Source: a candidate division KSB1 bacterium (GTDB lineage: Bacteria; Zhuqueibacterota; Zhuqueibacteria; JANLFK01; Oleimicrobiaceae). Taken from it: a stretch of 64,000 nucleotides of DNA. The stretch is taken from contig JANLFK010000008.1 of assembly GCA_024655945.1 (NCBI GenBank), positions 1 through 64,000 of the forward strand, written 5' to 3'. The position numbers and the translations under genes were made by a program. The notes under the pieces are model-generated. The model worked only from the letters and a program-made list of their open reading frames with translations. It made no database searches and was not told the DNA's origin. Positions 48,154 through 56,529 of this stretch are shown one piece after another. The stretch's first letter is position 1; the number at the start of each line of letters is the position of its first letter.

Positions 48154-50202
48154 ATGGCGCGGTGTGGTGCCTGGGCGAGTGCTGACGTGCACCCCATGGA
48201 CGGAGTGCGCCCTGGCCTCATGTTTGTGCTTCTCGCCCTCGGAGCCATTTTGCTCCTCATGCCTGCGGGCCAGGCACGTGCGCAGGTGGAGCCCGAGCAG
48301 GTGTTGGAACAGGAAGAGGAGGGCTCAGACAGTTCCGAGCTCGCGGAACTCCTGGCCGACCTGCGGGCGCGTCCTCTCGATATCAACCGCGCCACGGTGG
48401 CCGAGCTGCAGCAGCTTCCCTGGATTACCCCGCTGTTGGCGGCCAAAATTGTCGCCTTCCGCCGCATGCGGGGAAGGATTCAGAGCATCGAGGAGCTCTT
48501 GGAGGTGCCCGAGATCGACGAGGCTCTCCTGGAAACCATTGCTGACTACCTGCTGGTGGTTCCGCCGGCCCCCGCACTTTGGTGGGGGGAAGCACGCCTG
48601 CGCGCCGCAGGCCGCTTGGAGCGCTCCCGCGGCTTCAACACAGGGGCATACCCAGGGTCCCCGCTCAAGAGCTACGCTCGGCTCAAGTGGGGAGTCGGGA
48701 ATCACGTCGCGGGCGGAGCGCTGCTGGAGAAGGACGCAGGCGAGCCACGCGTCGACGACTATGGCAACTACTTCGTTTCTGCTTCCTTGCCGAGTTCCTC
48801 GACCCAGGTAGTATTGGGACATTATCAGCTTGAGGCAGGACAGGGCCTGGTGCTCTGGAGCCCCTACGGCCATGGCAAAGGGAGCGAGCCGGCAGTGGCC
48901 GCGGTGCGCAAGGCTCGCGGGCTGCGACCGTACACTTCGGCCACTGAGTACGGCGGCCTGCGCGGCGCGGCAGTGGAGACCATGCTGGGGCCGTTCGCGG
49001 TGACCGCCCTCGCCTCCGACCTCCTGCTGGACGCTACCCTCGACGAAAAGGGCGCGGTCACCTCATTCTACGAAAGTGGCTATCACCGCACGGCCACCGA
49101 ACAGGCCAAGCGGCACGTGCTGCGCGAGAGGCTGGCCGGAGGTCGCCTGGCTTACAGGGACAATCCACTGCTCAAGGCAGGCATCACTTGGTATGCCTCG
49201 GAATTCGACCGCAGCGTCGACCCGCCGGATTCGGTGCGCAGACGCTTCGTCTTTCGGGGGAGGCACAACGGCGTGGTGGGGATAGACCTCGGCGCCTCTT
49301 TCGGCTCCGCCCTCTTCTTCGCCGAGGGGGCGCGTTCGGCAAGTGGTGGCCTGGCAGCAGTGGCGGGTGTCTTGGTGGAGCTCCCCCGCGTGAAGGTCGT
49401 TGCACACTATCGACACTATGACAAAGATTTCTACAACCGCCACGCATTGCCTTTCGCCAGCTCCACAGGAGTCGCCAACAACGAGCAGGGTTTCTATCTC
49501 GGCGCACAGTGGCGGCTGCGCCCGGGGAGCCGCGTAGCCTTCTACTACGACACTTCCAAGCGGCCGTGGCGCACCTACTCATTCCCCATGCCCACAGGTG
49601 CGGAGGACGGTTTAGCGCAACTGGAGCAACGACTCCTGCGGGGCGTGGTGGCCCTGCTTCGGGTGCGCTGTGCGCGCAACAGCGACCTCATGACAGTGAC
49701 CGACCCGCTGTCCAGGGATGTGTCCGTGGTGGCACAAAGAAGCAGGCTAGTCGCCCGAGCGCAGGTGCAGTACGACCCCGCCAAGAGCCTTTCCCTGCGG
49801 GGACGAGTGGAGAAAAGCTACGTGGTGATGCGCCCGGTGGGCACCAGCTGGTGGCTTGGGCGCAGGTCGCACGGCCTGCTCCTGTCCCAGGAGGCCGTTG
49901 CCCGCTTTGCACAGCGGCTGCAGTGCCAGTTTCGCGTCGTCCAGTTCGACACGGACGATTACGAGTCCCGCATCTACGCCTACGAAAGTGACCTGCCCGG
50001 GGTGCTCACCAACCGTCTGTATGCCGGCAGGGGTTCGTCCTGGTACCTCCTGGTGCGCGCGAGGGTGGGCAGGGCCGTCTTTCTGGGGGCAAAATTCACG
50101 AGCACTTACTACGACGACCGTGCGACGGTGGGCTCGGGCCTCGATGAGACGGAGGGTCCGCTCGCTCGCACCCTGTCGGTACAACTGGACCTCGGGCGGT
50201 GA
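48154..50202 (+). CDS. helix-hairpin-helix protein fused to an outer-membrane barrel
   Basis: About 682 residues from ATG 48154; GTG 48142 and ATG 48196 are alternatives. The signal-like segment FVLLALGAILLLMPAGQARAQ is near residues 20-40. A ComEA-type HhH unit follows: LDINRATVAELQQLPWITPLLAAKIVAFRRMRGRIQSIEELLEVPEIDEALLETI. The remaining 540 residues are beta-rich with many aromatic strands and finish LARTLSVQLDLGR, consistent with an outer-membrane barrel (the helical unit would face the periplasm). It follows the PorV-like gene with almost no gap. Comparable HhH-barrel proteins occur in related phyla without a known function. Double-stranded DNA binding is the usual role of such helix-hairpin-helix units, so DNA uptake is one idea. 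Confidence 0.7.
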   Translation: MARCGAWASADVHPMDGVRPGLMFVLLALGAILLLMPAGQARAQVEPEQVLEQEEEGSDSSELAELLADLRARPLDINRATVAELQQLPWITPLLAAKIVAFRRMRGRIQSIEELLEVPEIDEALLETIADYLLVVPPAPALWWGEARLRAAGRLERSRGFNTGAYPGSPLKSYARLKWGVGNHVAGGALLEKDAGEPRVDDYGNYFVSASLPSSSTQVVLGHYQLEAGQGLVLWSPYGHGKGSEPAVAAVRKARGLRPYTSATEYGGLRGAAVETMLGPFAVTALASDLLLDATLDEKGAVTSFYESGYHRTATEQAKRHVLRERLAGGRLAYRDNPLLKAGITWYASEFDRSVDPPDSVRRRFVFRGRHNGVVGIDLGASFGSALFFAEGARSASGGLAAVAGVLVELPRVKVVAHYRHYDKDFYNRHALPFASSTGVANNEQGFYLGAQWRLRPGSRVAFYYDTSKRPWRTYSFPMPTGAEDGLAQLEQRLLRGVVALLRVRCARNSDLMTVTDPLSRDVSVVAQRSRLVARAQVQYDPAKSLSLRGRVEKSYVVMRPVGTSWWLGRRSHGLLLSQEAVARFAQRLQCQFRVVQFDTDDYESRIYAYESDLPGVLTNRLYAGRGSSWYLLVRARVGRAVFLGAKFTSTYYDDRATVGSGLDETEGPLARTLSVQLDLGR

Positions 50203-50231
50203 GGCCGATGCGCCCGGGGTCAAAATAGACG

Positions 50232-50260
50232 TTGACTAGTTCACAGGCTATGTGTACATT
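50232..50260 (+). promoter_or_regulatory. promoter upstream of the GT9-like gene
   Basis: TTGACT at 50232-50237, 17-bp spacer, TACATT at 50255-50260, 33 bp before the ATG at 50294 and after the preceding gene's stop at 50202. Confidence 0.65.
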
Positions 50261-50293
50261 TAACCTGACAAGAGCAGCGAGGAAAATGAGCAC

Positions 50294-50863
50294 ATGCTGA
50301 CAAAACTGTTGCTTGCCTATTTGCGCTTCCTTGCCCGCAGGAGTGTGGCTGAGGAGCCCATTCAGTTCTGGGATGAGTTGCGCCAAGCTACGAAGGCGAC
50401 AGTGGCCCTCCCCTGCTCGCCTGAGGACCTCAAGGCTCTTCGCCGCGTAGTAGGCCGCCTTAGCCAACTTTTTGCCCCGGAAAATCTCTGCTTTGTGGTG
50501 CGGCAAGGGGAGTTGCCGCCTCCCGGGCTCATCCAGGGTCGGCTCATCGAGGTGGGCCCTGACATGCTGCGCTTTGGGCACCTTCCCACAGCCCGCCTCC
50601 GCCAGCGGCTCCGTGCCCAGCACGTTGACGCCTTCATCGACCTGCACCATGAGTTTGACCTGCTCAGCGCCGCCTTGGCGGTGGCAAGCGGTGCGCGCAT
50701 CCGCGTCTGCTTGGCTCACCGGCTGCGCGAGCCATTCTACAACCTGGAGGTGCGCACCGCGGCAGGCGTTTCGCCTGCCAAGCGGTACGATCGACTGCTT
50801 GCCGTTCTTGAGGCAGCTCGGGCCAGCAAGGATCCTGAGGTCCTGCCAAGCGCGAAGACGTGA
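50294..50863 (+). CDS. unknown protein with a GT9-like segment
   Basis: 189 residues, no signal peptide or membrane helix beyond a short hydrophobic start (MLTKLLLAYLRFLA). The middle and C-terminal part (RLRQRLRAQHVDAFIDLHHEFDLLSAALAVASGARIRVCLAH, then EPFYNLEVRT) resembles the first Rossmann-like half of heptosyltransferase-type (GT9) proteins, in which a statement like DLN/DLH precedes loss of binding of a sugar nucleotide. The second half with the donor site is absent, so it is not a complete enzyme. The gene follows its own promoter and is followed by a 427-bp stretch and a diguanylate cyclase. I do not propose a function. Confidence 0.55.
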   Translation: MLTKLLLAYLRFLARRSVAEEPIQFWDELRQATKATVALPCSPEDLKALRRVVGRLSQLFAPENLCFVVRQGELPPPGLIQGRLIEVGPDMLRFGHLPTARLRQRLRAQHVDAFIDLHHEFDLLSAALAVASGARIRVCLAHRLREPFYNLEVRTAAGVSPAKRYDRLLAVLEAARASKDPEVLPSAKT

Positions 50864-51290
50864 GCAGTCAGCAGTTCGGGCCGCAGGTTGGTGCGGGATC
50901 GGAGTTGTGCTGGCACTCTTACGGGAACAAGGAAGGCGCCGGGCCTAACTCCTGTGAGACTGGCGAAAAGGGAAGTTGCAACGGAGATGAAAAGCTTGGC
51001 CGCCCCTGCACAAGGCCCTTAGCTGAAGGCGAGGAGCGAGACTTTCCCCCATTGAGCGCGAGGGTCTTGCTCCCACAAGGCGCCTCACCGCCAAGGAACG
51101 AAGTCTTGCCTTGCCCTGGCACGATGAGTGCATCCCGGCTGGTGAACGAGGCAGAGCAAGTCGCCAGAGACGAGCGGTCTCTGCGTGAGAACGACAACTG
51201 GGGGCGCCAGGTGCTCCCAACCAGAGGAGACCAGGATCACCCGATCGTGCCAGCGGATGCAGCGCACAGATTTCAGCCAGAAGGACAGCA
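50864..51290 (+). other. 427-bp stretch with one doubtful open frame
   Basis: An open frame of 144 codons runs from a GTG that overlaps the preceding stop (GTGA) to a TGA that overlaps the next start (ATGA). The translation is Gly/Glu/Pro-rich without hydrophobic core periodicity, matches nothing I recognise, and has no ribosome site. The reverse strand is also open. I see no terminator or promoter consensus. A small RNA or a leader for the diguanylate cyclase gene is possible but unsupported. Confidence 0.35.
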
Positions 51291-52382
51291 ATGACCGAGT
51301 CGACGAGCCACCCAGCCTCGCAGATTGACCTCCTCGCGGCGCGCATGGTCGAGCTCGAACAGGAACTGGCCAATCTGCGCCACCGCCTGTGGAAACTGGA
51401 GGTTGTGCACGCGGGTGCCACCTCACTGAGCGATGATCTGGAACTGGCTCCGACCTTGGATGCCTTTTGCAGCCGTCTGGCCGCTCTCCTGCCCAGGGTG
51501 GCGCTGGCGGTCGCCCTTGGCACAGCAGACGGCTCTGTCCACTTCCCCAGGGCCAACGGAGCTCTGGCACGCCTGGCAACCGGCGACGACCCCGGCAACA
51601 GCGCAGCATTTGCCCAGGTCTTGTGCCAGGACAAACCCCTTCTGCTGCAGAGAAAGGACGCGGAGCTCCTTGCTCCGAGCCTGGCGTCGGAGGAACAGGC
51701 GCTTTTCCTGGCGCCGCTGCGGGCAACGGGCGACGCCAGCCTTGGGGTGCTGATTGCAGCCCGCCCTGCTGCCCTCGGCTTCTCGCCAGAGGAGCAGGAG
51801 CTGCTCTGCGCGGCGGCCGGCGCGTTTGCCTCCGCGCTGCACAAAGTGACCCTGTTCCAGCAGACCAAGGCGCTGGCCATCACCGACCCACTCACGAAGC
51901 TCTACAACCGCCGCCACTTGCAAGAGCGCCTGGACCACGAGGTGGCAAGGGCCTTGCGCTACTCGCACGCACTCAGCGTGCTGCTCATCGACATTGACAA
52001 TTTCAAGCTCTACAACGATCTGAACGGCCATCTGCAAGGCGATGCTGCGTTGCGCGAGCTGGCCGCGCTATTGCGGCGCCACACCCGCCAGGCAGACTTG
52101 CTGGCGCGCTTCGGCGGCGAAGAGTTCGTGGTTCTTCTTCCCGAAATTGACGCCGCAAGCGCCAGGGCAGTGGCCGAGAAGCTCCGTCAGACCGTGGAGC
52201 AGACCCCATTCAAAGGCGAGGAGGTGCTGCCCGGCGGGAAGCTGACCATCTCCGCGGGGCTGGCCACTTTGCCCAGCGATGCGTGCGAATCAGTTGAACT
52301 CCTGGACCTGGCCGACCGGGGCCTCTATTTGGCAAAGCGGTGGGGACGCAATCGCGTCTGCCACTTCCTGGATGAGGAGTGA
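51291..52382 (+). CDS. GAF-GGDEF diguanylate cyclase
   Basis: 363 residues. A short coiled coil (residues 10-40) precedes a GAF-like sensing domain (about 45-190). The GGDEF domain (about 200-360) begins ITDPLTKLYNRRHLQERL. The active-site motif is GGEEF at about 274-278, so catalysis should be intact. The product-inhibition site RxxD (RQAD) lies five residues before it. It makes cyclic di-GMP from two GTP in the cytoplasm, probably in response to a small ligand or partner bound by the GAF domain. It has no membrane segment. The ATG overlaps the end of the doubtful open frame upstream. Confidence 0.93.
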   Translation: MTESTSHPASQIDLLAARMVELEQELANLRHRLWKLEVVHAGATSLSDDLELAPTLDAFCSRLAALLPRVALAVALGTADGSVHFPRANGALARLATGDDPGNSAAFAQVLCQDKPLLLQRKDAELLAPSLASEEQALFLAPLRATGDASLGVLIAARPAALGFSPEEQELLCAAAGAFASALHKVTLFQQTKALAITDPLTKLYNRRHLQERLDHEVARALRYSHALSVLLIDIDNFKLYNDLNGHLQGDAALRELAALLRRHTRQADLLARFGGEEFVVLLPEIDAASARAVAEKLRQTVEQTPFKGEEVLPGGKLTISAGLATLPSDACESVELLDLADRGLYLAKRWGRNRVCHFLDEE

Positions 52383-52496
52383 CGTTCACTTGCATAGATT
52401 CATCAGGGCGCCACTTGTGATTGACGCCGCCTGGGTTGCGCGATGGTCAGCTGCCCGGGCACGCGGCACAATTCTCACTTTCGGTGGGAGGACACC

Positions 52497-53030
52497 ATGC
52501 GCATATGTATCGATGCCGGACACGGAGGCCGCGATTCCGGCGCGGTGGGAACCAAGCCTTTCGTGCTCGAAGAGAAGGCGGTGAATCTGGCCATCGCGCT
52601 CCTTCTGGAAGAGGAGCTGCGCGCCAAGGGGCACCAGGTGGTGATGACGCGCCGCCGCGACTGGTACGTCAGCCTGGAGGCGCGTGCCGACTTTGCCAAC
52701 CGCCTCGGCGCCGACTTTTTCGTCAGCATTCATGCGAATGCTTCCTACGACCCGGCAACCCAGGGGATGGAGGTCTTCCATTTCCCGGGAGGGACCATCA
52801 GCAACCGCTATGCGCGCAGCATCCTCAACAGCATGTTGCGCCAGTTTCCTGACCACCTCAATCGAGGCGTCAAGGAGGCAAACTTTGCGGTGCTCCGTCT
52901 CACGGACATGCCGGCGGTGCTGGTGGAGTGCGAATTCCTGACCAACCCGCAGCAGCTGCGCTTTCTGGCTTCTCCGGACAAGCAGGCTGCCCTGGCCCGG
53001 GCCATAGCCACAGGAATCGACACGACCTGA
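52497..53030 (+). CDS. N-acetylmuramoyl-L-alanine amidase (Amidase_3)
   Basis: 177 residues from the ATG at 52497, which follows GTGGGAGGA. The complete zinc site of Amidase_3 is visible: His9 (DAGHGG), Glu25 or Glu26 (LEEKAVNL), His79 (SIHAN), and catalytic Glu144 (LVECEFLTN). The enzyme cleaves the bond between muramic acid and L-alanine in peptidoglycan. No signal peptide or wall-binding domain is present, unlike AmiA/B/C or CwlM-type proteins, so export is unexplained. It could be a lysis-type or cytoplasmic recycling enzyme, or be exported by an atypical route. Flanking genes do not look like a prophage. Confidence 0.9.
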   Translation: MRICIDAGHGGRDSGAVGTKPFVLEEKAVNLAIALLLEEELRAKGHQVVMTRRRDWYVSLEARADFANRLGADFFVSIHANASYDPATQGMEVFHFPGGTISNRYARSILNSMLRQFPDHLNRGVKEANFAVLRLTDMPAVLVECEFLTNPQQLRFLASPDKQAALARAIATGIDTT

Positions 53031-53070
53031 GCCGCCAACAGACCTGCCACAAGGGTGTGCGACAAAATCC

Positions 53071-53099
53071 TTGACTTTTAGCAAAGACTTTGGTACATT
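53071..53099 (+). promoter_or_regulatory. promoter of the outer-membrane protein / CpoB-like operon
   Basis: TTGACT at 53071-53076, 17-bp spacer, TACATT at 53094-53099, 48 bp before the ATG at 53148. Confidence 0.7.
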
Positions 53100-53147
53100 T
53101 TTCTGGCAATAAGCCGTGCAAAGCATGTCACTTAGCAAGGGGGTGCC

Positions 53148-54341
53148 ATGCGCACCACAGCCAAGCTCTCCGTTGCCGTGGCCGTGCTGACCGTTGCCGC
53201 CTTGCCCACACTGGCGCAAGAGGGTGGGTGGGGGAGCGTCAGCTTTGGGCTGCAGGCAGGCTTCAGCAAGCTGGAAGGGGACCTGGAACATCCCCGCTTA
53301 TGTCCCACCATCGGCGGCCAGGTTGAGTACGCTCCTGTACCGTATTTCGGCCTCCGCGTGGCTGCCTCATACGCCATTTTGAACAGCCGCGATTATGCCG
53401 AGCGCGCCGCGCTGCAGTGGGACAAGACGATTGCCATGCCGGTGGACGGGGAGATGGTTTTCCGGCTTTTCCCCCTGAAATCGGTGACCCCGTACGCGAG
53501 CCTCGGTGCGGGAGCACTTTACTGGCGCTCCACGCAGGCGGGCACGGGTACCATCAGGAAAGGGTGGGACGCGTTCGGGAAAGTCGGAGGCGGCCTGCAG
53601 TTCCGCCTCGCTGAGGTGCTGGCCTTTTCCATCGGCACCGACGTGCGGGTAATTGCAGTGGACGCGCTTGAAAACCGGGAGAGCGGCGACGAGACTGACG
53701 GCATCCTCTTTCCGCACGCCCGCTTGAGCTTTTCCTTCCCCACGCGCGACAGGAACGACCGTGACCACGACGGCGTGCCCCGCGAGCTGGACCTCGACGA
53801 CAGCATCGCGGAGGACGACGACGGCTACCTGGACCACGACGGCCTGCCGGAGGAAAATCCTGACTTTGCTCGCTACTACCACGGCAAGATGAAGCTGGTG
53901 GAAGAAGCGCGCGAGATCGCCCGCCAGGAAGCGGTACCGCAGAACAAGCCGGTGGTCATCCACCACCCGATCCGCCGGGCAGAGTGGCACCACTCCTTGA
54001 AGCTGGTCGCAGACGTGTACGCAGACAGTCTCATGCTGTGCGCCGCCCTGTACCGGCCAGAGCCAGACGCCAAGTGGTCAGTGGTGCCCATGCTCCCTCA
54101 TCCTTCCGTGCCTTTCCGGTATGAGGCTTCCCTGCCGGACAGCGTCGTGCACAGCGGGCTTAGCTACCTTGTGGCAGCGGTAAATGCGGATAAGACCAGC
54201 ATCGGCTATTCAGGTTTGCCGCGACGGCCATTGCAGGTAAAAGTCTTCTCCCACGCGTCGCGGTGGCGGAGAGTGGGTGGAACCGTAGCGGCGCTCGGTT
54301 GGAGCGCAGCCGGTTTCTGGGTGCTGAGGAGGCAAAAGTAG
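53148..54341 (+). CDS. outer-membrane barrel protein with acidic Ca-binding-like linker
   Basis: 397 residues. Signal peptide to about residue 23 (VAVLTVAALPTLAQ). Residues 28-200 form a small barrel of the OmpA/porin-like type (VSFGLQAGFSKLEGDLEHP, PYASLGAGALYWRS, FGKVGGGLQFRLAEVLAFSIGTDVRV). It is followed by an Asp-rich stretch (DRNDRDHDGVPRELDLDDS, DDDGYLDHDGLPEENPD; about 203-245) like thrombospondin type-3 calcium loops. The last 120 residues are a beta domain ending in a short hydrophobic helix (VAALGWSAAGFWVL). It has no OmpA peptidoglycan-binding domain. It is followed by a CpoB-like lipoprotein gene 10 bp away, so the two probably form an operon for envelope structure. Confidence 0.7.
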   Translation: MRTTAKLSVAVAVLTVAALPTLAQEGGWGSVSFGLQAGFSKLEGDLEHPRLCPTIGGQVEYAPVPYFGLRVAASYAILNSRDYAERAALQWDKTIAMPVDGEMVFRLFPLKSVTPYASLGAGALYWRSTQAGTGTIRKGWDAFGKVGGGLQFRLAEVLAFSIGTDVRVIAVDALENRESGDETDGILFPHARLSFSFPTRDRNDRDHDGVPRELDLDDSIAEDDDGYLDHDGLPEENPDFARYYHGKMKLVEEAREIARQEAVPQNKPVVIHHPIRRAEWHHSLKLVADVYADSLMLCAALYRPEPDAKWSVVPMLPHPSVPFRYEASLPDSVVHSGLSYLVAAVNADKTSIGYSGLPRRPLQVKVFSHASRWRRVGGTVAALGWSAAGFWVLRRQK

Positions 54342-54350
54342 GGAGGAACT

Positions 54351-55145
54351 ATGAAACGGACGCTCAACTGCCGCTGGTTGGTTGTGCTCGCGCTGGCCGC
54401 GGCGTTCTTGGCGGGCTGCGCATCCACCAAGGCCAAGAAGGAGCCGGTCACCGAGGAACAGTTCAACCTGGACGAGCTGTTGGGGGAAAAGAAACCTCAG
54501 GCGGAGACCACCGCCAAAGCAGAGGACGAGGCGGAAGTACTGAAGCTGCTCGGGGTGACCAAGGAAGAGAAGGCAGCCCCTGCTGCCGCCAAGGCAACGA
54601 CCCCGCCTGCTGAGGCGGAGGCCTCCGCGCTGCAGAAACAGCTGGAGAGCAAGGACCTCGAAATCGCTGCCCTCCGCTCGGAAGTAGCCAGGAAGGCAGA
54701 TCGCATCGACGAGTTGCAGCGTGAACTCCGCGAGCTGAAGACAGCCCAGGCCGCCACCGGCGGCCCCACGGCCACCGGCTACGAAGGAAAGTACCAACAG
54801 GCTCTGCAGACCTATGAGAGCAAGGAGTACCGTGAGGCGATCGCCATGTTCGAGTCGCTCCTGGCTGCTCAGCCCAATCACAAGCTCGCCGATAACTGCC
54901 AGTACTGGATTGGCGAGTGCCGGTATGCCCTGGGCGAGTACGAGCAAGCCATAGCTGACTTCCAGAAGGTATTTGGCCTGGGCGACGGCAACAAGAGCGA
55001 CGCGGCCCAGCTCAAGCTCGGCTTGTGCTACTTGCGGCTGGGCGACAGGTTACGCGCCAAGGAGGAGTTCCAACGCCTTCTGGTGGAGTACCCGAAGAGC
55101 GAGTTCGCGCCGCGCGCCCAAAGCTACTTGGATAAGCTGCAGTAG
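54351..55145 (+). CDS. CpoB/YbgF-like TPR lipoprotein
   Basis: 264 residues; GGGAGG lies 5 bases before the ATG. Lipobox LAAAFLAGC puts the lipidated Cys near residue 23. Residues 25-90 are low-complexity (Ala/Lys/Glu). A coiled coil (about 90-135, LEIAALRSEVARKADRIDELQRELRELK) is followed by three TPR-like repeats (YQQALQTYESKEYREAIAMFESLLAAQP, WIGECRYALGEYEQAIADFQKVF, LGLCYLRLGDRLRAKEEFQRLLVEYP). The order coiled coil then TPR is that of CpoB/YbgF, which works with Tol-Pal at division sites. No tol/pal genes are adjacent. A terminator follows at 55214-55250. Confidence 0.85.
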   Translation: MKRTLNCRWLVVLALAAAFLAGCASTKAKKEPVTEEQFNLDELLGEKKPQAETTAKAEDEAEVLKLLGVTKEEKAAPAAAKATTPPAEAEASALQKQLESKDLEIAALRSEVARKADRIDELQRELRELKTAQAATGGPTATGYEGKYQQALQTYESKEYREAIAMFESLLAAQPNHKLADNCQYWIGECRYALGEYEQAIADFQKVFGLGDGNKSDAAQLKLGLCYLRLGDRLRAKEEFQRLLVEYPKSEFAPRAQSYLDKLQ

Positions 55146-55213
55146 CAAGTTCAGGTGCCAATAGCGGCTCGCCTTTGCGCGGACCGCATGGCTGTTGTTT
55201 GCCGGTAGTCCTG

Positions 55214-55250
55214 GTCCGGGTGGACTCTTGTGTCCACGCCGGACTTTTTT
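55214..55250 (+). terminator. Rho-independent terminator
   Basis: GTCCGGGTGGAC at 55214-55225 pairs with GTCCACGCCGGAC at 55232-55244 (one bulged base) across a 6-nt loop, followed by TTTTTT at 55245-55250. It closes the outer-membrane protein/CpoB-like operon. Confidence 0.85.
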
Positions 55251-55290
55251 GCATGGTGGTCTTGCCACCCTCACGAGCTGAGAAGCCTTC

Positions 55291-56511
55291 ATGCGACAGG
55301 AAGCACAGCCATCCTCTGCCGAGGGGGGGCGCCCGGCGCGCCGTGCCTGGTTGACGCGTAATGTGGCAGCCCTCAGCGGCGTCAGCCTGTTGAATGACGT
55401 CAGCAGCGAGATGATCTACCCGCTGCTTCCCCTGTTTCTCACCAGCGTGCTCGGCGCCGGGCCTGCCTTTCTCGGCCTGGTGGAAGCAATTGCCGAGACG
55501 ACAGCCAGCCTGCTTAAGCTTTTCTCTGGCTGGCTTTCCGACCGCCTGCGCCGGTGCAAGCTCCTGGCCGTGTGCGGCTACGGTGTCTCTTCCATAGTGC
55601 GTCCGCTCACGGCCCTGGCTGCTGCCCCCTGGCATGTGCTGGTGGTGCGCTTTTGGGATCGCGTGGGCAAAGGAGTGCGCACGGCTCCCCGCGATGCGCT
55701 CCTGGTCGCCTCCTCTCCCCCGGCAAGTCGGGGCAAAGCCTTTGGCTTGCAGAGGGCCATGGACCACCTGGGAGCAGTACTCGGACCGCTCATTGCCACC
55801 TTCATGTTGGCCGCCTTGACCACCAACGTCCGCACGGTCTTTTGGTGCGCCGCGATCCCGGCGGCGCTGAGCATGGCCCTGCTCATCGCCGCGGTGAAGG
55901 AACAGGTGGCCGACAAGACGGCCACTGAGGTACCCAGGATCAGCTGGCGTCAATTCGATCGCCGCTTCCTGTCCTACGTGGGCATCGTCTTCCTGTTCGC
56001 CCTGGGCAACTCCAGCGACATGTTCCTATTGCTGCGAGCCAGCAACCTCGGCGTGCCAGCGGCTCTGGTGCCCACCTTGTGGATGGTGCATCATCTGGTC
56101 AAGTCGACGACCTCGCTCCCCGGAGGGAGCTTGTCAGATCGCATCGGGCGCAAGAGGGTAATCGTCGCGGGCTGGTTGGTGTACGCGTTGACCTACGGCG
56201 GCTTTGCGCTCGCCCACCGCACCTGGCACATCTGGGGCCTGTTCGTGCTGTACGGGCTCTACTTCGGCCTCACCGAAGGCACCGAAAAGGCACTGGTCGC
56301 CGACTTTGTCAAGGCGGAACAACGCGGCACTGCTTACGGCTTGTTCAACTTCGCCGTGGGAATAGGGGCCTTGCCGGCCAGTGTGCTCATGGGACTCCTG
56401 TGGCAAAAATTCGGGCCGACGGTCGCCTTCGGCCTCAGCGCTGCCCTGGCGGCCCTTTCGTGCCTGCTCCTCTCAGTGCTGCGCGTGCCCAAGCTGGCTC
56501 ACCAACATTGA
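55291..56511 (+). CDS. MFS-family transporter
   Basis: 406 residues with 12 predicted membrane helices. The conserved loop after helix 2 reads GWLSDRLRRCK, and the equivalent in the second half is GSLSDRIGRKR; both match the MFS motif GxxxDRxGRR. The N-terminal helix NVAALSGVSLLNDVSSEMIYPLLPLF is characteristic of a subgroup often annotated as MFS transporter without a substrate. It moves a small solute through the inner membrane by proton symport or antiport. The GH31 gene starts 18 bp downstream, so an oligosaccharide or glycoside is a plausible cargo, but drug export is equally possible from sequence alone. Confidence 0.88.
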   Translation: MRQEAQPSSAEGGRPARRAWLTRNVAALSGVSLLNDVSSEMIYPLLPLFLTSVLGAGPAFLGLVEAIAETTASLLKLFSGWLSDRLRRCKLLAVCGYGVSSIVRPLTALAAAPWHVLVVRFWDRVGKGVRTAPRDALLVASSPPASRGKAFGLQRAMDHLGAVLGPLIATFMLAALTTNVRTVFWCAAIPAALSMALLIAAVKEQVADKTATEVPRISWRQFDRRFLSYVGIVFLFALGNSSDMFLLLRASNLGVPAALVPTLWMVHHLVKSTTSLPGGSLSDRIGRKRVIVAGWLVYALTYGGFALAHRTWHIWGLFVLYGLYFGLTEGTEKALVADFVKAEQRGTAYGLFNFAVGIGALPASVLMGLLWQKFGPTVAFGLSAALAALSCLLLSVLRVPKLAHQH

Positions 56512-56529
56512 AAGGGAAATCGGTGCTCT

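Noticed and set aside
50945-51895. 316-codon minus-strand open frame with Ser/Ala/Arg-rich sequence
   Set aside because: Antisense to the GAF-GGDEF cyclase; composition is that of a shadow frame.
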